DNA from: CAVQFB01 sp963711675
Lineage (GTDB): Bacteria > Acidobacteriota > Terriglobia > Terriglobales > Acidobacteriaceae
NCBI GenBank assembly: GCA_963711675.1
Contig: CAVQFB010000002.1
Location: 124,001 to 188,000 of the forward strand
Length of the DNA stretch: 64,000 nt
Direction: 5' to 3'
In this document: piece by piece, positions 44,734 to 53,773 of the stretch
Position numbering within the stretch: the stretch's first letter is position 1
Layout: each line of letters begins with the position of its first letter
Notes under the pieces: model-generated
Database searches by the model: none
The model's input: only the letters and a program-made list of their open reading frames with translations
What the model was told of the DNA's origin: nothing
Made by a program: the position numbers and the translations under genes

Positions 44734-46442
44734 TTCCCCGCGCAGCCCGCTGGCGTTTCGTCTCTGCGATCGACAAGAACCACCTGCTCTTTCATTCGAG
44801 CGATGTCTCCTGAAGCTGGAACCGGTTTCACATGAACCAGATTGAGGAAGAAATTGATAATCCCCTGAACTACTTTGGGGATGCTCCATCCAATCCCTGC
44901 GTAGACGCCCATGTTGAATGTCCCTTGTGTGCAAGGGCGAAGGGCTATCGACGACTGGTCCAGTGCGGTAATGGTCGAAACCAGAGAAACATAAGGGCCG
45001 GCGGAAAATCCAAATGCTCCCAACCCGATCATCAGAGTCTGGTTCACGCCGAAGACCAGCGAGTTCATGCCGACCGACACGCCGCTGACCGAATCCGCGA
45101 GATTGTGTTTCATCTCCATGTGCATTCCCGAGGCTCCCCAATGGTTATTCACGTAGCCGACATTGAGCGCCCCGCCGGCAGAGTAGTCGGCCCGGGCTTG
45201 CAACACGGAGGTTTTAGCGCTGAATCCAGTGTCGAGCTTGAATGTGTTGAAGAACTTGATTGACAATGGGACGCCCAGCCCGAAAACTGGAAAATCGATC
45301 TCAAGCGGAACCTGACCAAACTGGTGCAGATTCGCCTGAAACGCTTGATCGCTCCCGGCCTGAAATATGATGCTGAAGCCTGCGCCGCCGCTGAGTTGGA
45401 TCGCGGCAGTTTTCACATATCCCGGACTCACGTCGATGTTGAACGTGAGGCTCGGCGCGTTCATGTAAAGGATGGCCCAGAGATCGGCTTTGACTCCGCC
45501 CTTTTGGGTGTACAGGTGCAGGCCGAGACCTCCGCAATCCAGGAAGCAGGGATGCATCTTCGTGTTCGGAAGATTGACCTGCGGAACTCCGCCAATCGTG
45601 GGAAGCGGGCCTTGCGGGACTTTCGGCCAGTTCGGAAAGTAGTTTCCCACCTGCAACAGTGGCCGAGTTCCGCCGGGCATCTTGGGCGGGCGCAGTGAAG
45701 CAGGCATTGCTGTTGAGCGGCCGAAGTAAGGCGGGTGCCAGGAAGCTTGCACGAGGTGCGCCCCGCCTGAGGCGGAAACTGTCGTCATCGGCTTCCATTC
45801 CCCTGAAGGTGTGACTATGGAATATTCGACCGAAGGCCGGTCGCGCAGACGAGAAGTCGGGCCGGAAGCGTTCCTTTGCAGGGCCGCATCAGAATCCGGA
45901 GCGCCGGGATAATCCGGGGCTGCAACCGCAACGAAACTGTTGAGATCGATCGGCTGGTTGTAAACGAAATGGCCTTGCTTGATCACGTCTGTGATCTGCA
46001 CCGGCCCGAGGATCACTTTCAGTTCGTCTCCGTTGCGCTGCAGGTCGAGAACTCGCCCGACGCATCGCTCGGTCACGAAGACGACTTTATCCACTTGAAT
46101 CTCATTGGCATGCAAAGCATTTGCGTCGATGATCCAAGTCAATCCATCGGAACTCATTCCGCGGATCGCCTGGTCGCCGTGCTCCATCAGAACGATGCCA
46201 TCCTGATAGGTGAGCCCGGGCGCGGGCTGCGGTGCCCGTCCGTATTGCAGTTCTGTCTTGGTCAACGAATGCGGGTCTCCGGCATGTCCCACGATTGCGC
46301 CTGCCGTTGCTGCGGGTGAAAATGCCTCGCGAACGACCGGGTTCGTGGAATCAACCTTGAACTCGGGTTCACTTCCCTTGCGGCATGCCGTCACAAACGC
46401 CAGCAGACAGCTCAACACCGCCAATCGGGCTGCTAAACGCAT
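44730..46442 (-). CDS. Lipoprotein of unknown function
   Basis: A 570-residue lipoprotein. MRLAARLAVLSCLLAFVTAC is a type II signal peptide with lipobox FVTAC. Residues 60-175 contain a beta-rich segment (LTYQDGIVLMEHGDQAIRGM, DKVVFVTERCVGRVLDLQRN, ILGPVQITDVIKQGHFVY). After a Pro-rich linker the C-terminal 280 residues look like a beta structure with Gly/aromatic alternation (LSGGAGFSIIFQAGSDQAFQ, FSAKTSVLQARADYSAGGAL, MIGLGAFGFSAGPYVSLVST). No named family is recognised. Its stop overlaps the start of the zinc-ribbon/OmpA gene, so the two products are coupled and may form one complex. Confidence 0.75.
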   Translation of the reverse strand: MRLAARLAVLSCLLAFVTACRKGSEPEFKVDSTNPVVREAFSPAATAGAIVGHAGDPHSLTKTELQYGRAPQPAPGLTYQDGIVLMEHGDQAIRGMSSDGLTWIIDANALHANEIQVDKVVFVTERCVGRVLDLQRNGDELKVILGPVQITDVIKQGHFVYNQPIDLNSFVAVAAPDYPGAPDSDAALQRNASGPTSRLRDRPSVEYSIVTPSGEWKPMTTVSASGGAHLVQASWHPPYFGRSTAMPASLRPPKMPGGTRPLLQVGNYFPNWPKVPQGPLPTIGGVPQVNLPNTKMHPCFLDCGGLGLHLYTQKGGVKADLWAILYMNAPSLTFNIDVSPGYVKTAAIQLSGGAGFSIIFQAGSDQAFQANLHQFGQVPLEIDFPVFGLGVPLSIKFFNTFKLDTGFSAKTSVLQARADYSAGGALNVGYVNNHWGASGMHMEMKHNLADSVSGVSVGMNSLVFGVNQTLMIGLGAFGFSAGPYVSLVSTITALDQSSIALRPCTQGTFNMGVYAGIGWSIPKVVQGIINFFLNLVHVKPVPASGDIARMKEQVVLVDRRDETPAGCAGK

Positions 46443-46460
46443 CGTCTCTCCTTGCGCCTC

Positions 46461-47471
46461 TTACAGGGCATCTGCGATTTTCTTTGCCAGTGGGATCACT
46501 TGCTGTGTGCCGCATGGGCACGTCATGTACATGATCCGGATCAGCTTGTCGCCCTTGCGGACGAACAGCATGCTGTCTGCCGATACGAACGCCTGGTCTC
46601 CGATGCCAGGAATACCCTGAGCGCCGGTGGGCCCGAGTCTGCCGAGTCCCTTTGCATTCAGTCGCATTTGCATGTCGGCGGCATTCTGATCAACCGAAAA
46701 AGAAAACACCGGCACTTCACCGGAGGTATCCTGCTCGGCCGGCGGCCTTTCGTTCTGGAACATCTTGAACATCCCACCGGCAAATGCCTGGGCCATCTGT
46801 TGCGTTTTTTGGTCGGCTCCACGGCTGGCCAGCATGGCCGTGGCGTGCTTCGCGCTCATGTCTGCCTGATCGCCCTTGGCGACGTACGAGCACCCGTTTT
46901 CGATAGGATCGGTACGAATGATCTCAACCCCGATGGCGTGGCCGACTTCTTCTTTACTCAATAAGCGGCAGCGATCGCCGCTGATGCTGCCATTGGAACC
47001 GCTGCTGCCTGAACTGCTGCTGTTACCGGAACCGGAAACCATCTTCGAGATGGAGCCCATGATTCCGCCTGAGCTGGAACTGTTGTCCGGACTGGACACC
47101 AAGCCCGGCACGTCGCGGGCGACCTCGTGCACCTTCTGCTTTACCCGGTACACAACGTAGTACACTCCGCCCGCTGCCAGTGCGCCGCCTACAAAGATGA
47201 TGACCACCGCCGCGATCGCAAGCTTTACCAGAGGGCTGGTCTTGGTGGGTCCTGCAGCCGGTGGTGGTGCTGTCGTTGCAAGCGGAGGGGCGGATTGAGT
47301 CGGGGATGGCGCTTGCGTCAAAGTTTGTTGTGACAAAGGCTGTTGCGATGAAGGAGGTTGTGCCGGCTGCGATTGCATCGGCATCTGTCCTTGTCGCATG
47401 TCCGCTCCACACACAGTGCAAAACGCACCGCCGCTTAACGGTGAACCACACTTGCTGCAAAATTTCGCCAT
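46461..47471 (-). CDS. Zinc-ribbon single-pass membrane protein
   Basis: A 336-residue protein with a layout like its neighbour: zinc ribbon FCSKCGSPLSGGAFCTVCG at the N-terminus, a Gln/Pro/Thr-rich linker, one membrane helix (LVKLAIAAVVIIFVGGALAA), then a Ser/Gly-rich spacer and an exported domain of about 170 residues. That domain contains CRLLSKEEVGHAIGVEIIRT, ENGCSYVAKGDQ and the Cys pair MTCPCGTQQVIPLAKKIADAL; two or more disulfides are possible. DUF-type domains with 'C.ll...e....lG' and 'C.Y' occur in extracytoplasmic lipoproteins. Start ATG 47471. The lipoprotein gene begins 18 bp downstream. Confidence 0.8.
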   Translation of the reverse strand: MAKFCSKCGSPLSGGAFCTVCGADMRQGQMPMQSQPAQPPSSQQPLSQQTLTQAPSPTQSAPPLATTAPPPAAGPTKTSPLVKLAIAAVVIIFVGGALAAGGVYYVVYRVKQKVHEVARDVPGLVSSPDNSSSSGGIMGSISKMVSGSGNSSSSGSSGSNGSISGDRCRLLSKEEVGHAIGVEIIRTDPIENGCSYVAKGDQADMSAKHATAMLASRGADQKTQQMAQAFAGGMFKMFQNERPPAEQDTSGEVPVFSFSVDQNAADMQMRLNAKGLGRLGPTGAQGIPGIGDQAFVSADSMLFVRKGDKLIRIMYMTCPCGTQQVIPLAKKIADAL

Positions 47472-47522
47472 GATCTTGGCTCCTTCTTGATCATCGATGG
47501 GTTCAACGTCTTCGGGTAACCG

Positions 47523-48062
47523 CTACATAGGCGGTCGAACATCGCTGTACTCGTAGCGGGTGGAAAGGTGACTCTTTCCATCGCTTCCCCCGATATCCAT
47601 GTCGAATTCCCCACGTAACGGCAGCCCCGATATTCTTGAAATCCAAAACTGGGCATCTTCCTTCGAATGCTCAGCTTGACTGTGCATGGAATAGAGCGCG
47701 GCCGCTTCCCCTTTCACCGAGTCGTAACGAATGAATTGACACACGGCATGGCCACGGCGCCGGTTGTCTTCGTCTCGAGCCAGAGTTTCTTTAGGACTTT
47801 CAGGCGCTGTGACCCAGGCACCGTTCAATTTCATAAACGCCTTATCGCGAAAATAGATGGTTTCCGTGCTCGTTGGCTTGCCACCGAACATCGAGGGATT
47901 AGTGAGGATTGTGTAAGAGTGGTTCGAAGTCGATGTCATCTTCGTCAGAGCATCGAAAACCGGTTGACACGAATCCTCCGCGTGGACCGTTGAGGAGCAC
48001 AGTGGCACGGTCATAACGACGAGAAATGCGAACAGAGTTGAGGCCGATTGGCGGTTCACCAT
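47523..48062 (-). CDS. Secreted protein, paralogue of the next gene
   Basis: A 179-residue exported protein with signal peptide FAFLVVMTVPLCSSTVHA. The mature part starts DSCQPVFDALTKMTSTSNHS and ends LSTRYEYSDVRPPM. It shares order and motifs with the protein at 48098-48628: CQPVFDALTK, HSYT, ETI, CQFIR/CQFLR with GEAA.LYS.H, and a final .STR.EY...PP. Two Cys are conserved and may form a disulfide. The pattern suggests a lipoprotein-localisation-like or DUF-type beta sandwich, but no family can be named. Part of the minus-strand envelope cluster. Confidence 0.75.
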   Translation of the reverse strand: MVNRQSASTLFAFLVVMTVPLCSSTVHAEDSCQPVFDALTKMTSTSNHSYTILTNPSMFGGKPTSTETIYFRDKAFMKLNGAWVTAPESPKETLARDEDNRRRGHAVCQFIRYDSVKGEAAALYSMHSQAEHSKEDAQFWISRISGLPLRGEFDMDIGGSDGKSHLSTRYEYSDVRPPM

Positions 48063-48097
48063 AGCTTCCTTCCTTGTGGCTTCCGACGCGCTGTTTC

Positions 48098-48628
48098 TTA
48101 CACTGGCGGCTGAATGTTGCCGTACTCGAAGCGCGTCGAGCGGTGTTCCTTTACCTTGTTGCCTCTGTTATCCACGTCCTCTTCAACCCGCAGAAGTAAT
48201 CCGGTGCCTTTGGATACCCACATCTCTCCGTCTTCTTTGACCTCTTCATATTCTCGGTGCACGGAGTAGAGCATTGCGGCTTCACCGTTCACGGATTCGC
48301 CTCGAAGGAATTGACAAGTTGACTTGCCTTTCTCTTCTTTTTCCTTCTCCTGCTCAAGAACGTCCTGCGAGGTCACGGGAATGCGCATCCACTTTCCGCG
48401 CGCCCGAATGTACTTCTGCCCGTTGGCGAATATCGTCTCAGCTTCGGTCGGCGTGCCACCGTTAACGCCGGTACTGGTTGTGTAACTGTGGCTCGGAGTT
48501 GTTGCGACCTTGGTCAACGCATCAAAGACGGGCTGGCAAGCATCCGCAGCGCGCGCAGACGCAGCGGACGACAGAAATATCGCCAAGACCATCAAAGCCA
48601 AGAAGGTTGGTTTGTTTTGTTTCCGCAT
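48098..48628 (-). CDS. Secreted protein, tandem paralogue
   Basis: A 176-residue exported protein, signal peptide FLALMVLAIFLSSAASARAA. Mature features parallel those of the gene 35 bp downstream: DACQPVFDALTKVATTPSHS, EAETIFANGQKYIRARGKWM, STCQFLRGESVNGEAAMLYS and HRSTRFEYGNIQPPV. The charged segment EQEKEKEEKGK replaces a shorter loop of its paralogue. Tandem duplication within the island is the simple explanation. It lies between the multicopper oxidase and its paralogue on the same strand. Confidence 0.75.
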   Translation of the reverse strand: MRKQNKPTFLALMVLAIFLSSAASARAADACQPVFDALTKVATTPSHSYTTSTGVNGGTPTEAETIFANGQKYIRARGKWMRIPVTSQDVLEQEKEKEEKGKSTCQFLRGESVNGEAAMLYSVHREYEEVKEDGEMWVSKGTGLLLRVEEDVDNRGNKVKEHRSTRFEYGNIQPPV

Positions 48629-48660
48629 GGATTCGAGTTCCTCCTGAAAAACCGCGATCG

Positions 48661-49801
48661 TTACGGCTCAACTTTGTACAGCGTGACCATTCCCGCATCC
48701 ATGTGGTCATCGATATGACAATGGAACATCCAGATGCCTGGGTTGTCGGGAACCATGTCCACAGTCTCCATTTGCGCCTGCATGAGAGGAACGACATCCG
48801 TGCGCTTGCCGTCGTGCAAGACCACGTTGCCGTGCCAGTGAGGGGTATGAACGCTGAACTGCTCTCCGAGGGCAACCAGATACCAACGGACGCGTTCCCC
48901 TTTTTTCATCGTCATCCTGGGGCCGGTGCCGTAGATGTAGCCGTTGATGGCGAACTTGGCATTGGCAACGACGAATCCTGAACCCACGCCGGAGAAGTTG
49001 CCCTGGTCGTCCACGGGAGCGAATTCTAGTTTCTTCACACCCTTCGGATCGGTTGTAAACGTTTGAATGTTGTGGTCGAGATACCAACTCACGTTCTCGT
49101 CGAACAGCAAATAAAGGCACACGAATTCGCGATCCACATCTTTCGGTTTGCCATCCGCATCAGCCATGCCGCGCCGGGTGATAATCATCGCGCCGACCAA
49201 ACCGCTCTCTACATCTTTCAATTCGTTCGTGTGTGAGTGGTAGAGCCAGACAATGGAGCTTGGATCATTCGGCCCGGGCCCTGCCCGCTCGGGCACTTTC
49301 CATGCGTAGAGGTGGGTTTTCCCCGGCGGGACCGCGTCATCGTCCTTTTCTTTGCCCGACGTGCCGTCGTCGTAAGGGGCGCCCTCCGAGTCTTTGTCGT
49401 AGAAGACTCCGTGTGGATGCATGCTGTAGGGACGGCTTGCATTGTTCCTGAAACAGAATTCTGATCGTGTCACCCACTTCGGCGCGAAGAATGGGTCCAA
49501 GGATGCCGGCATGCTCCCATTCGGGAGGGCGGGCTTTGAGATGAGTGAAGGTTTCATCCGTGTACTCGCGGTAAACAGCCTTGCGGTATACGGTTCCAAT
49601 CCGGTGTGGCCCTCGTTCGGTAAAAATTGTCGAGTATCCCTCGAACTTCATGCCCATCATCTTGTTAACGCCGCCGGGAGCATAGTCCCAATCAACTTCA
49701 TCAGCAGCAATGTAGTAGCTGCGAGTCTTGCCGGAAGGCTGCGCGAAGACAATGGGTGCAAACAGGACAAACACTGCCGCCAGTCTGGAACAATAAGTCA
49801 T
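48661..49801 (-). CDS. Multicopper oxidase, ceruloplasmin-like (one frameshift)
   Basis: A secreted copper oxidase of about 379 residues when one extra C near 49453 is dropped. ATG 49801 follows GGAGTGAAGG and begins MTYCSRLAAVFVLFAPIVFA, a signal peptide. SYYIAADEVDWDYAPGG resembles the start of ceruloplasmin-type domains. All four copper-ligand blocks are present: HPHG (in SRPYSMHPHGVFY), WLYHSHTNE, HTPHWHGNV and FHCHIDDHMDAGM with the type 1 Cys and the axial Met. The short length suggests a two-domain oxidase. It may oxidise metals (Cu, Fe, Mn) or organic substrates; nothing here decides. Neighbouring genes encode envelope proteins, and the TlpA-like protein could help copper-site assembly. 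Confidence 0.85.
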
Positions 49802-49837
49802 ATCCTTCACTCCTTTCCTGCGAGATATCACCGCACA

Positions 49838-50361
49838 TCACAGCCTTACGCCCGCCTGCTCGCGCGGCGAATTTCCCCACGATCGGCAGCTTGAAAAGTT
49901 TTTGCTGGTAGGCCTGGTACATCAGGAAGATCCAGATTCCAAAGCCCGCGAGAGTGAAAATCAACATCAACGGCAAAGCGATTAAGCCAAAGACTCCGGC
50001 CGTCAAAGGTGTCAGCACGGCCGAGACAATCATCCAGACAATCCAGAAGGCAACCCACGCGACATTAAAGAAAATGGACTGGAAAGCGTGAAAGCGAACG
50101 AAGGAATTTGACTTGTACGGATCCAGGACAAGAAAAATGATCCCGGTCAGGAAGCCGGCGAGGTAGGTGAGCGCTCCCACCACGTTCGTATCCATCGTTT
50201 TTGGCCCAGTTTCCCCGGGCGGAGACATGACAGCGATATCAGCCGAACCCTCGACTGCCGTCGTAGAGACACCTACCTTGATTTCTGTCGGTGACCCACA
50301 GGACTGACAGAAGCGAGTGTCGTCGGCTAAAGCTGGCACCGCAAGATTGGCAAGCGCTCAT
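49838..50361 (-). CDS. Zinc-ribbon DUF4870-type membrane protein (frameshifted)
   Basis: ATG 50361, directly behind GAGGAGGGAG, starts SACQSCGAS; an extra base near 50325 then moves the frame to LADDTRFCQSCGSP, completing a double zinc ribbon. The body is a DUF4870 domain with three to four helices: VVGALTYLAGFLTGIIFLVL, SNSFVRFHAFQSIFFNVAWV and LPLMLIFTLAGFGIWIFLMY, then YQQKLFKLPIVGKFAA. A second extra base near 49865 would give a normal end REQAGVRL at 49838; without it the frame runs to 49701 over the oxidase start. Function unknown. It is first in the minus-strand cluster and divergent from the winged-helix regulator gene. Confidence 0.75.
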
Positions 50362-50561
50362 CTCTCCCTCCTCAGGATCTACTTTGGTCGATGGGCTGCA
50401 ACGACGGGAATCTGCTTGCAACCGGAAGGATTAGCAAACCAACTGTGGGCAAATTGTGCTTTAACCGCTAATTCTTTATTTTCTGTAGGGTTACGAGCGC
50501 TGATTAACTCGTTTGAGCTCGTTTTCGTGCTAAACTCGACCCTCAAAATCTCGCTTGACGT

Positions 50562-53272
50562 ATGACGGCATCTGCTCCAGATCATTCTGCGGCCCCGGAA
50601 ATCAGCTACAGTTTCGGGCTTTACGTGCTTGACCCGGCTAATGGCGCACTTACGCGCGCTTCGGTCCGTGTGCGCTTGCAGGAACAGCCTTTCCGACTTT
50701 TGGTATTACTTGTGGAACGCGCCGGACAGATTATTTCGCGGGAAGAGATTCGAAATCGACTTTGGCCGCAAAATACCTTCGTTGAATTCGACAAGAGCTT
50801 GGGAGTGGCGGTACTCAAGGTCCGAGAGGCTCTTGGCGATGATGCCAGTAATCCCAGATTCATCGAAACTATTCCTCGACGCGGCTACCGGTTCATCGCG
50901 CCCGTTAGGGTCGAGACTGCGCAAGTAGCCGGCTCCCCGGTTCCAGCTCCTGCGGCGACCGGCTGTATCGGCGTCCCAGCAAAATCCGTACGCGACAAAG
51001 CATTGGCTGATCATCGGCACTCTCGTGTTGCTTTTAGTTGGAACGGTTTTTTATGTTATCCGCCCGCGGCATGGATCTCCGCTCCCCACAGCCCAGGCCG
51101 GGAACTCAATTCCGCGAATCCACGTGCGCCGTTCGGTCGCAGTGCTCGGCTTTCGCAATTTGCCCGGCAGGTCAGAAGACAATTGGCTCTCCTCTGCCTT
51201 CAGTGAAATGTTGAATACGGAACTAGCCGCAGGCGGAGAACTCCGCCTGGTCCCGGGCGAGGATGTGGCGCGGGCCAAGAGTGAACTACCGCTCAGTGGC
51301 GAAGATTCTTTTGGCAAATCCACCTTGCAGCGTTTGCGGGCTAACCCGGGCGCCGACGTGGTCATCCTGGGTTCGTACACGATGCTGCCGAATGCCGCTG
51401 AGCGGAAGATTCGTCTCGATGTTCGAGCTTCAAGACACGGCCGGCGGAGAAACCATCGCGGAAGAATCCGTATCGGGCAATGAGAGCGACCTCTTCACCT
51501 TGGTCTCGGATTTGGGTGCCAAACTGCGGCGAAGTCTCGGTGTGGCTGCACCCTCGGAGGGAATTGAAATCGCCACACGAGCAGCTCTTCCTTCGAATGA
51601 AAAGGCAGCCCGCCTCTACTCCGAGGGACGAGCCAGGTTGTGGGCATTCGACTTTTTCGGAGCTCGCGATTTACTGAACGGAGCGATTGCTGCGGACCCA
51701 GATTTTCCGCTCGCCCACGCGGCTCTATCCGATGTTTGGTGGCACACCGGCTATGACGCCAAGGCTCGGGTGGAAGCTCGACGCGCGCTAGAACTGTCGA
51801 ATCATCTTTCCCAGGAGCAGCAGCTTCTGGTGGAAGGACAATATCAGAGGACCGTCCAAGAATGGCCTAAAGCCGTTGAGACGTATCGCTCTCTTTTCCG
51901 GCTTTTCCCAGACAATTTGGACTATGGTCTCTTATTCGCCTCGGCGCAAATGCATCTCAGTGCGACGGATTCACTGCAGACGCTGGCAGCTCTGCGGCAC
52001 CTTCCACCGCCTCTTGGCGACGATGCGCGAATTGACATGACAGAGGCTTCCGCATGGATCAACAGAGACTTCACCAAAGCCCGCGCTGCCGCGAACCTCG
52101 CGATCCAAAAAGCGACAGCACAAGGATCACCGAACATTGTCAGTCGAACGTACGGCATCCTCTGTCAGCAAGAGCCCTCTATAGGTGCATCGACCGAAGC
52201 GATCGAAATCTGCCGAAACGCCCTTCAAGGGGCCCTTGCCGCCAAGGATCCAAACGGCGAAGCCATGATGCGCACCGATCTCGCGGCACTCTACTTTTAT
52301 CGGGGTGATCTCACACAATCTGCAGAAATGTTCCAGCAAGCAGTGAAAAAATTCAGGCAGGTTGGCAACAGGGACGGTGTTGCGACCGCGCTCAGTGACT
52401 TCGCTGACAGTCGTCTTTCTCAAGGCGATCTAATGGAAGCGAAGAAACTCTTGGAGGAGTCCATACCAGAGTATCAAGCTGTCGACGATAAGGAAGGCGT
52501 GGTCCTCAACCTTAACAACCTGGGAGATATCTGGAGACAAAATGGCGAACTCGACAAAGCGGAGGCGGCCTACCGGCAGGCCGAAGTAATTGCGCAAAAA
52601 ATTGAAGACAAGAACGCGACTGCCTATGTGCTGAGCGGGATGGGAGATGTAGCTTTGGATCGGGGTGATCTTGCCCTAGCCCGAAAACGATACGAAGAAG
52701 CTTTTGCCCTTAGGAGTCAAGCCGGAGAAAAACAGGCTGCAGCGGAAAGCCGTGTCTCTTTAGCGCAACTCGCCATCGAGGGAGGTCACGCTCCGGATGC
52801 CGAAGCTTCGGCGCGCCAATGTAAACAACAATTTCAACAAGAGCTACAAAAAGACGACGAACTCGCGGCCAGCCTCGTAATTATCGATGCGCTGCTTGCT
52901 CAGGGTAAAGAAAGCGAGGCGGAAAAAGAAATAGAAGCAGACCAACCGCTCGCTAAGCAGAGCCAGAACCGCTTTCTTCGTTTACAGTTCGAGTTGGCCT
53001 CAGGTCGAGTTTTCCTGGCGTCCGATCATCCGGACGCGTCACGCCCGCTATTTCAGCGAGTAGCGGATGACGCACACCGCTATGGATTCGTCGGTCTCGA
53101 GTTTGCGGACGACCTTGCGCTAGCAGAACTTGCGAACAAAACAAAACGCGATTCACAGGCCAAAATGGAGTTACGCGCTTTACAGAAGTCAGCCAACTCC
53201 AAAGGCTTCGGATTGATTGCGCGCAAGGCATCCCAGGAAAGCTCAGTTCTGCGGCCCATTGGCGCGATGTGA
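50562..53272 (+). CDS. CadC-like winged-helix regulator with TPR sensor domain (two frameshifts)
   Basis: About 903 residues if extra bases near 50962 and 51427 are ignored. The N-terminal 105 residues are an OmpR/ToxR-type winged helix (RLQEQPFRLLVLLVERAGQI, then IPRRGYRFIAPV). A single membrane helix follows (HWLIIGTLVLLLVGTVFYVI). The next part is a FlgO-like module (RRSVAVLGFRNLPGRSEDNW, NPGADVVILGSYTML). The C-terminal 550 residues are a chain of TPR repeats (for example AAIAADPDFPLAHAALSDVW and the array from 52400 to 52750). This is the membrane-bound one-component regulator type common in acidobacteria. It is divergent from the envelope cluster with 200 bp between, so it is the best candidate to control it. 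Confidence 0.82.
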
Positions 53273-53773
53273 GCTCAGCTATCCAGACCCAAAGGCCGCT
53301 TTGGATCCGCGCGTCGGAGCAGAATCATGTTTTTCAGGCAATGACCAGATGTCGAGTAGTTTCTGTGAGTCGAGCCGACGTTTCTTGTGTCTTCCCCCAC
53401 GATTTCCCAATTCATTGCCGACGCTTAGGCGAACATCGGCGCTGGTCACAGAATGGTCACAAAACTGGGGCCACTCTGCAAAGTTAAGTTGTTGAATAAC
53501 CAGGCGGATAAGCTGGTTGTACGCACTGAAAAGGCTGGCGTCGGCGGTTCAACTCCGTCCCTGGCCACCATCATCCTGACCCTTCGGGGCCCCGGCCCCT
53601 CCCCTCCAAGCAAAAGGCATCGGGAAAGACGGAACACTCCGGACCCATGTGGGTCAGTCTGCGCGCAAACCGGGTAAGTCTCCGGGCATCCTCCTGGCGG
53701 ATTTCGCGGGAATAAAAGCGACACGCGCCAGTTATCAGCCCAGAACCCGGAACAGAGCAGCTCAGGAGGGGAA
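53273..53773. other. Right end of the island and adjoining chromosome, no gene seen
   Basis: About 500 bp. The first 250 bp belong to the island end, 53526-53572 is the right attachment repeat, and the remainder holds a GC-rich stretch with the palindrome ggggcccc near 53588. No coding region is convincing. Confidence 0.5.
53526..53572. repeat. attR: 47-bp copy of the tRNA-Phe 3' end
   Basis: Identical to 34661-34707, from the anticodon loop through CCA plus two bases. The 5' half of the tRNA is absent here, so this is the right junction of the island and not a functional tRNA. Confidence 0.9.

Larger units (their letters stand above)
34708..53572. mobile_element. Integrated genomic island at tRNA-Phe (about 18.9 kb)
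   Basis: A tRNA gene with its 3' 47 bases repeated 18.9 kb downstream, plus a tyrosine integrase gene facing the tRNA 2.9 kb inside, is the standard architecture of an island inserted at a tRNA. The interior differs from the flanks: accessory genes, an IS3-family element, several truncated or fused genes and no core genes. The integrase has lost its N-terminal half, so the element is probably no longer mobile on its own. Cargo: ArsR-thioredoxin-GcvH-DGC-DGC-OsmC operon, TlpA-like protein, an envelope cluster with multicopper oxidase and a winged-helix/TPR regulator. Confidence 0.85.

Noticed and set aside
44734..45141. 136-codon N-terminal extension of the zinc-ribbon/OmpA protein
   Set aside because: It lies within the lipoprotein gene on the same strand in another frame and has no homology; the ATGA overlap gives a better start.
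53521..53572. Second tRNA-Phe gene
   Set aside because: Only the 3' half of the tRNA is present; the D arm and 5' acceptor strand are missing, so it is an attachment repeat.
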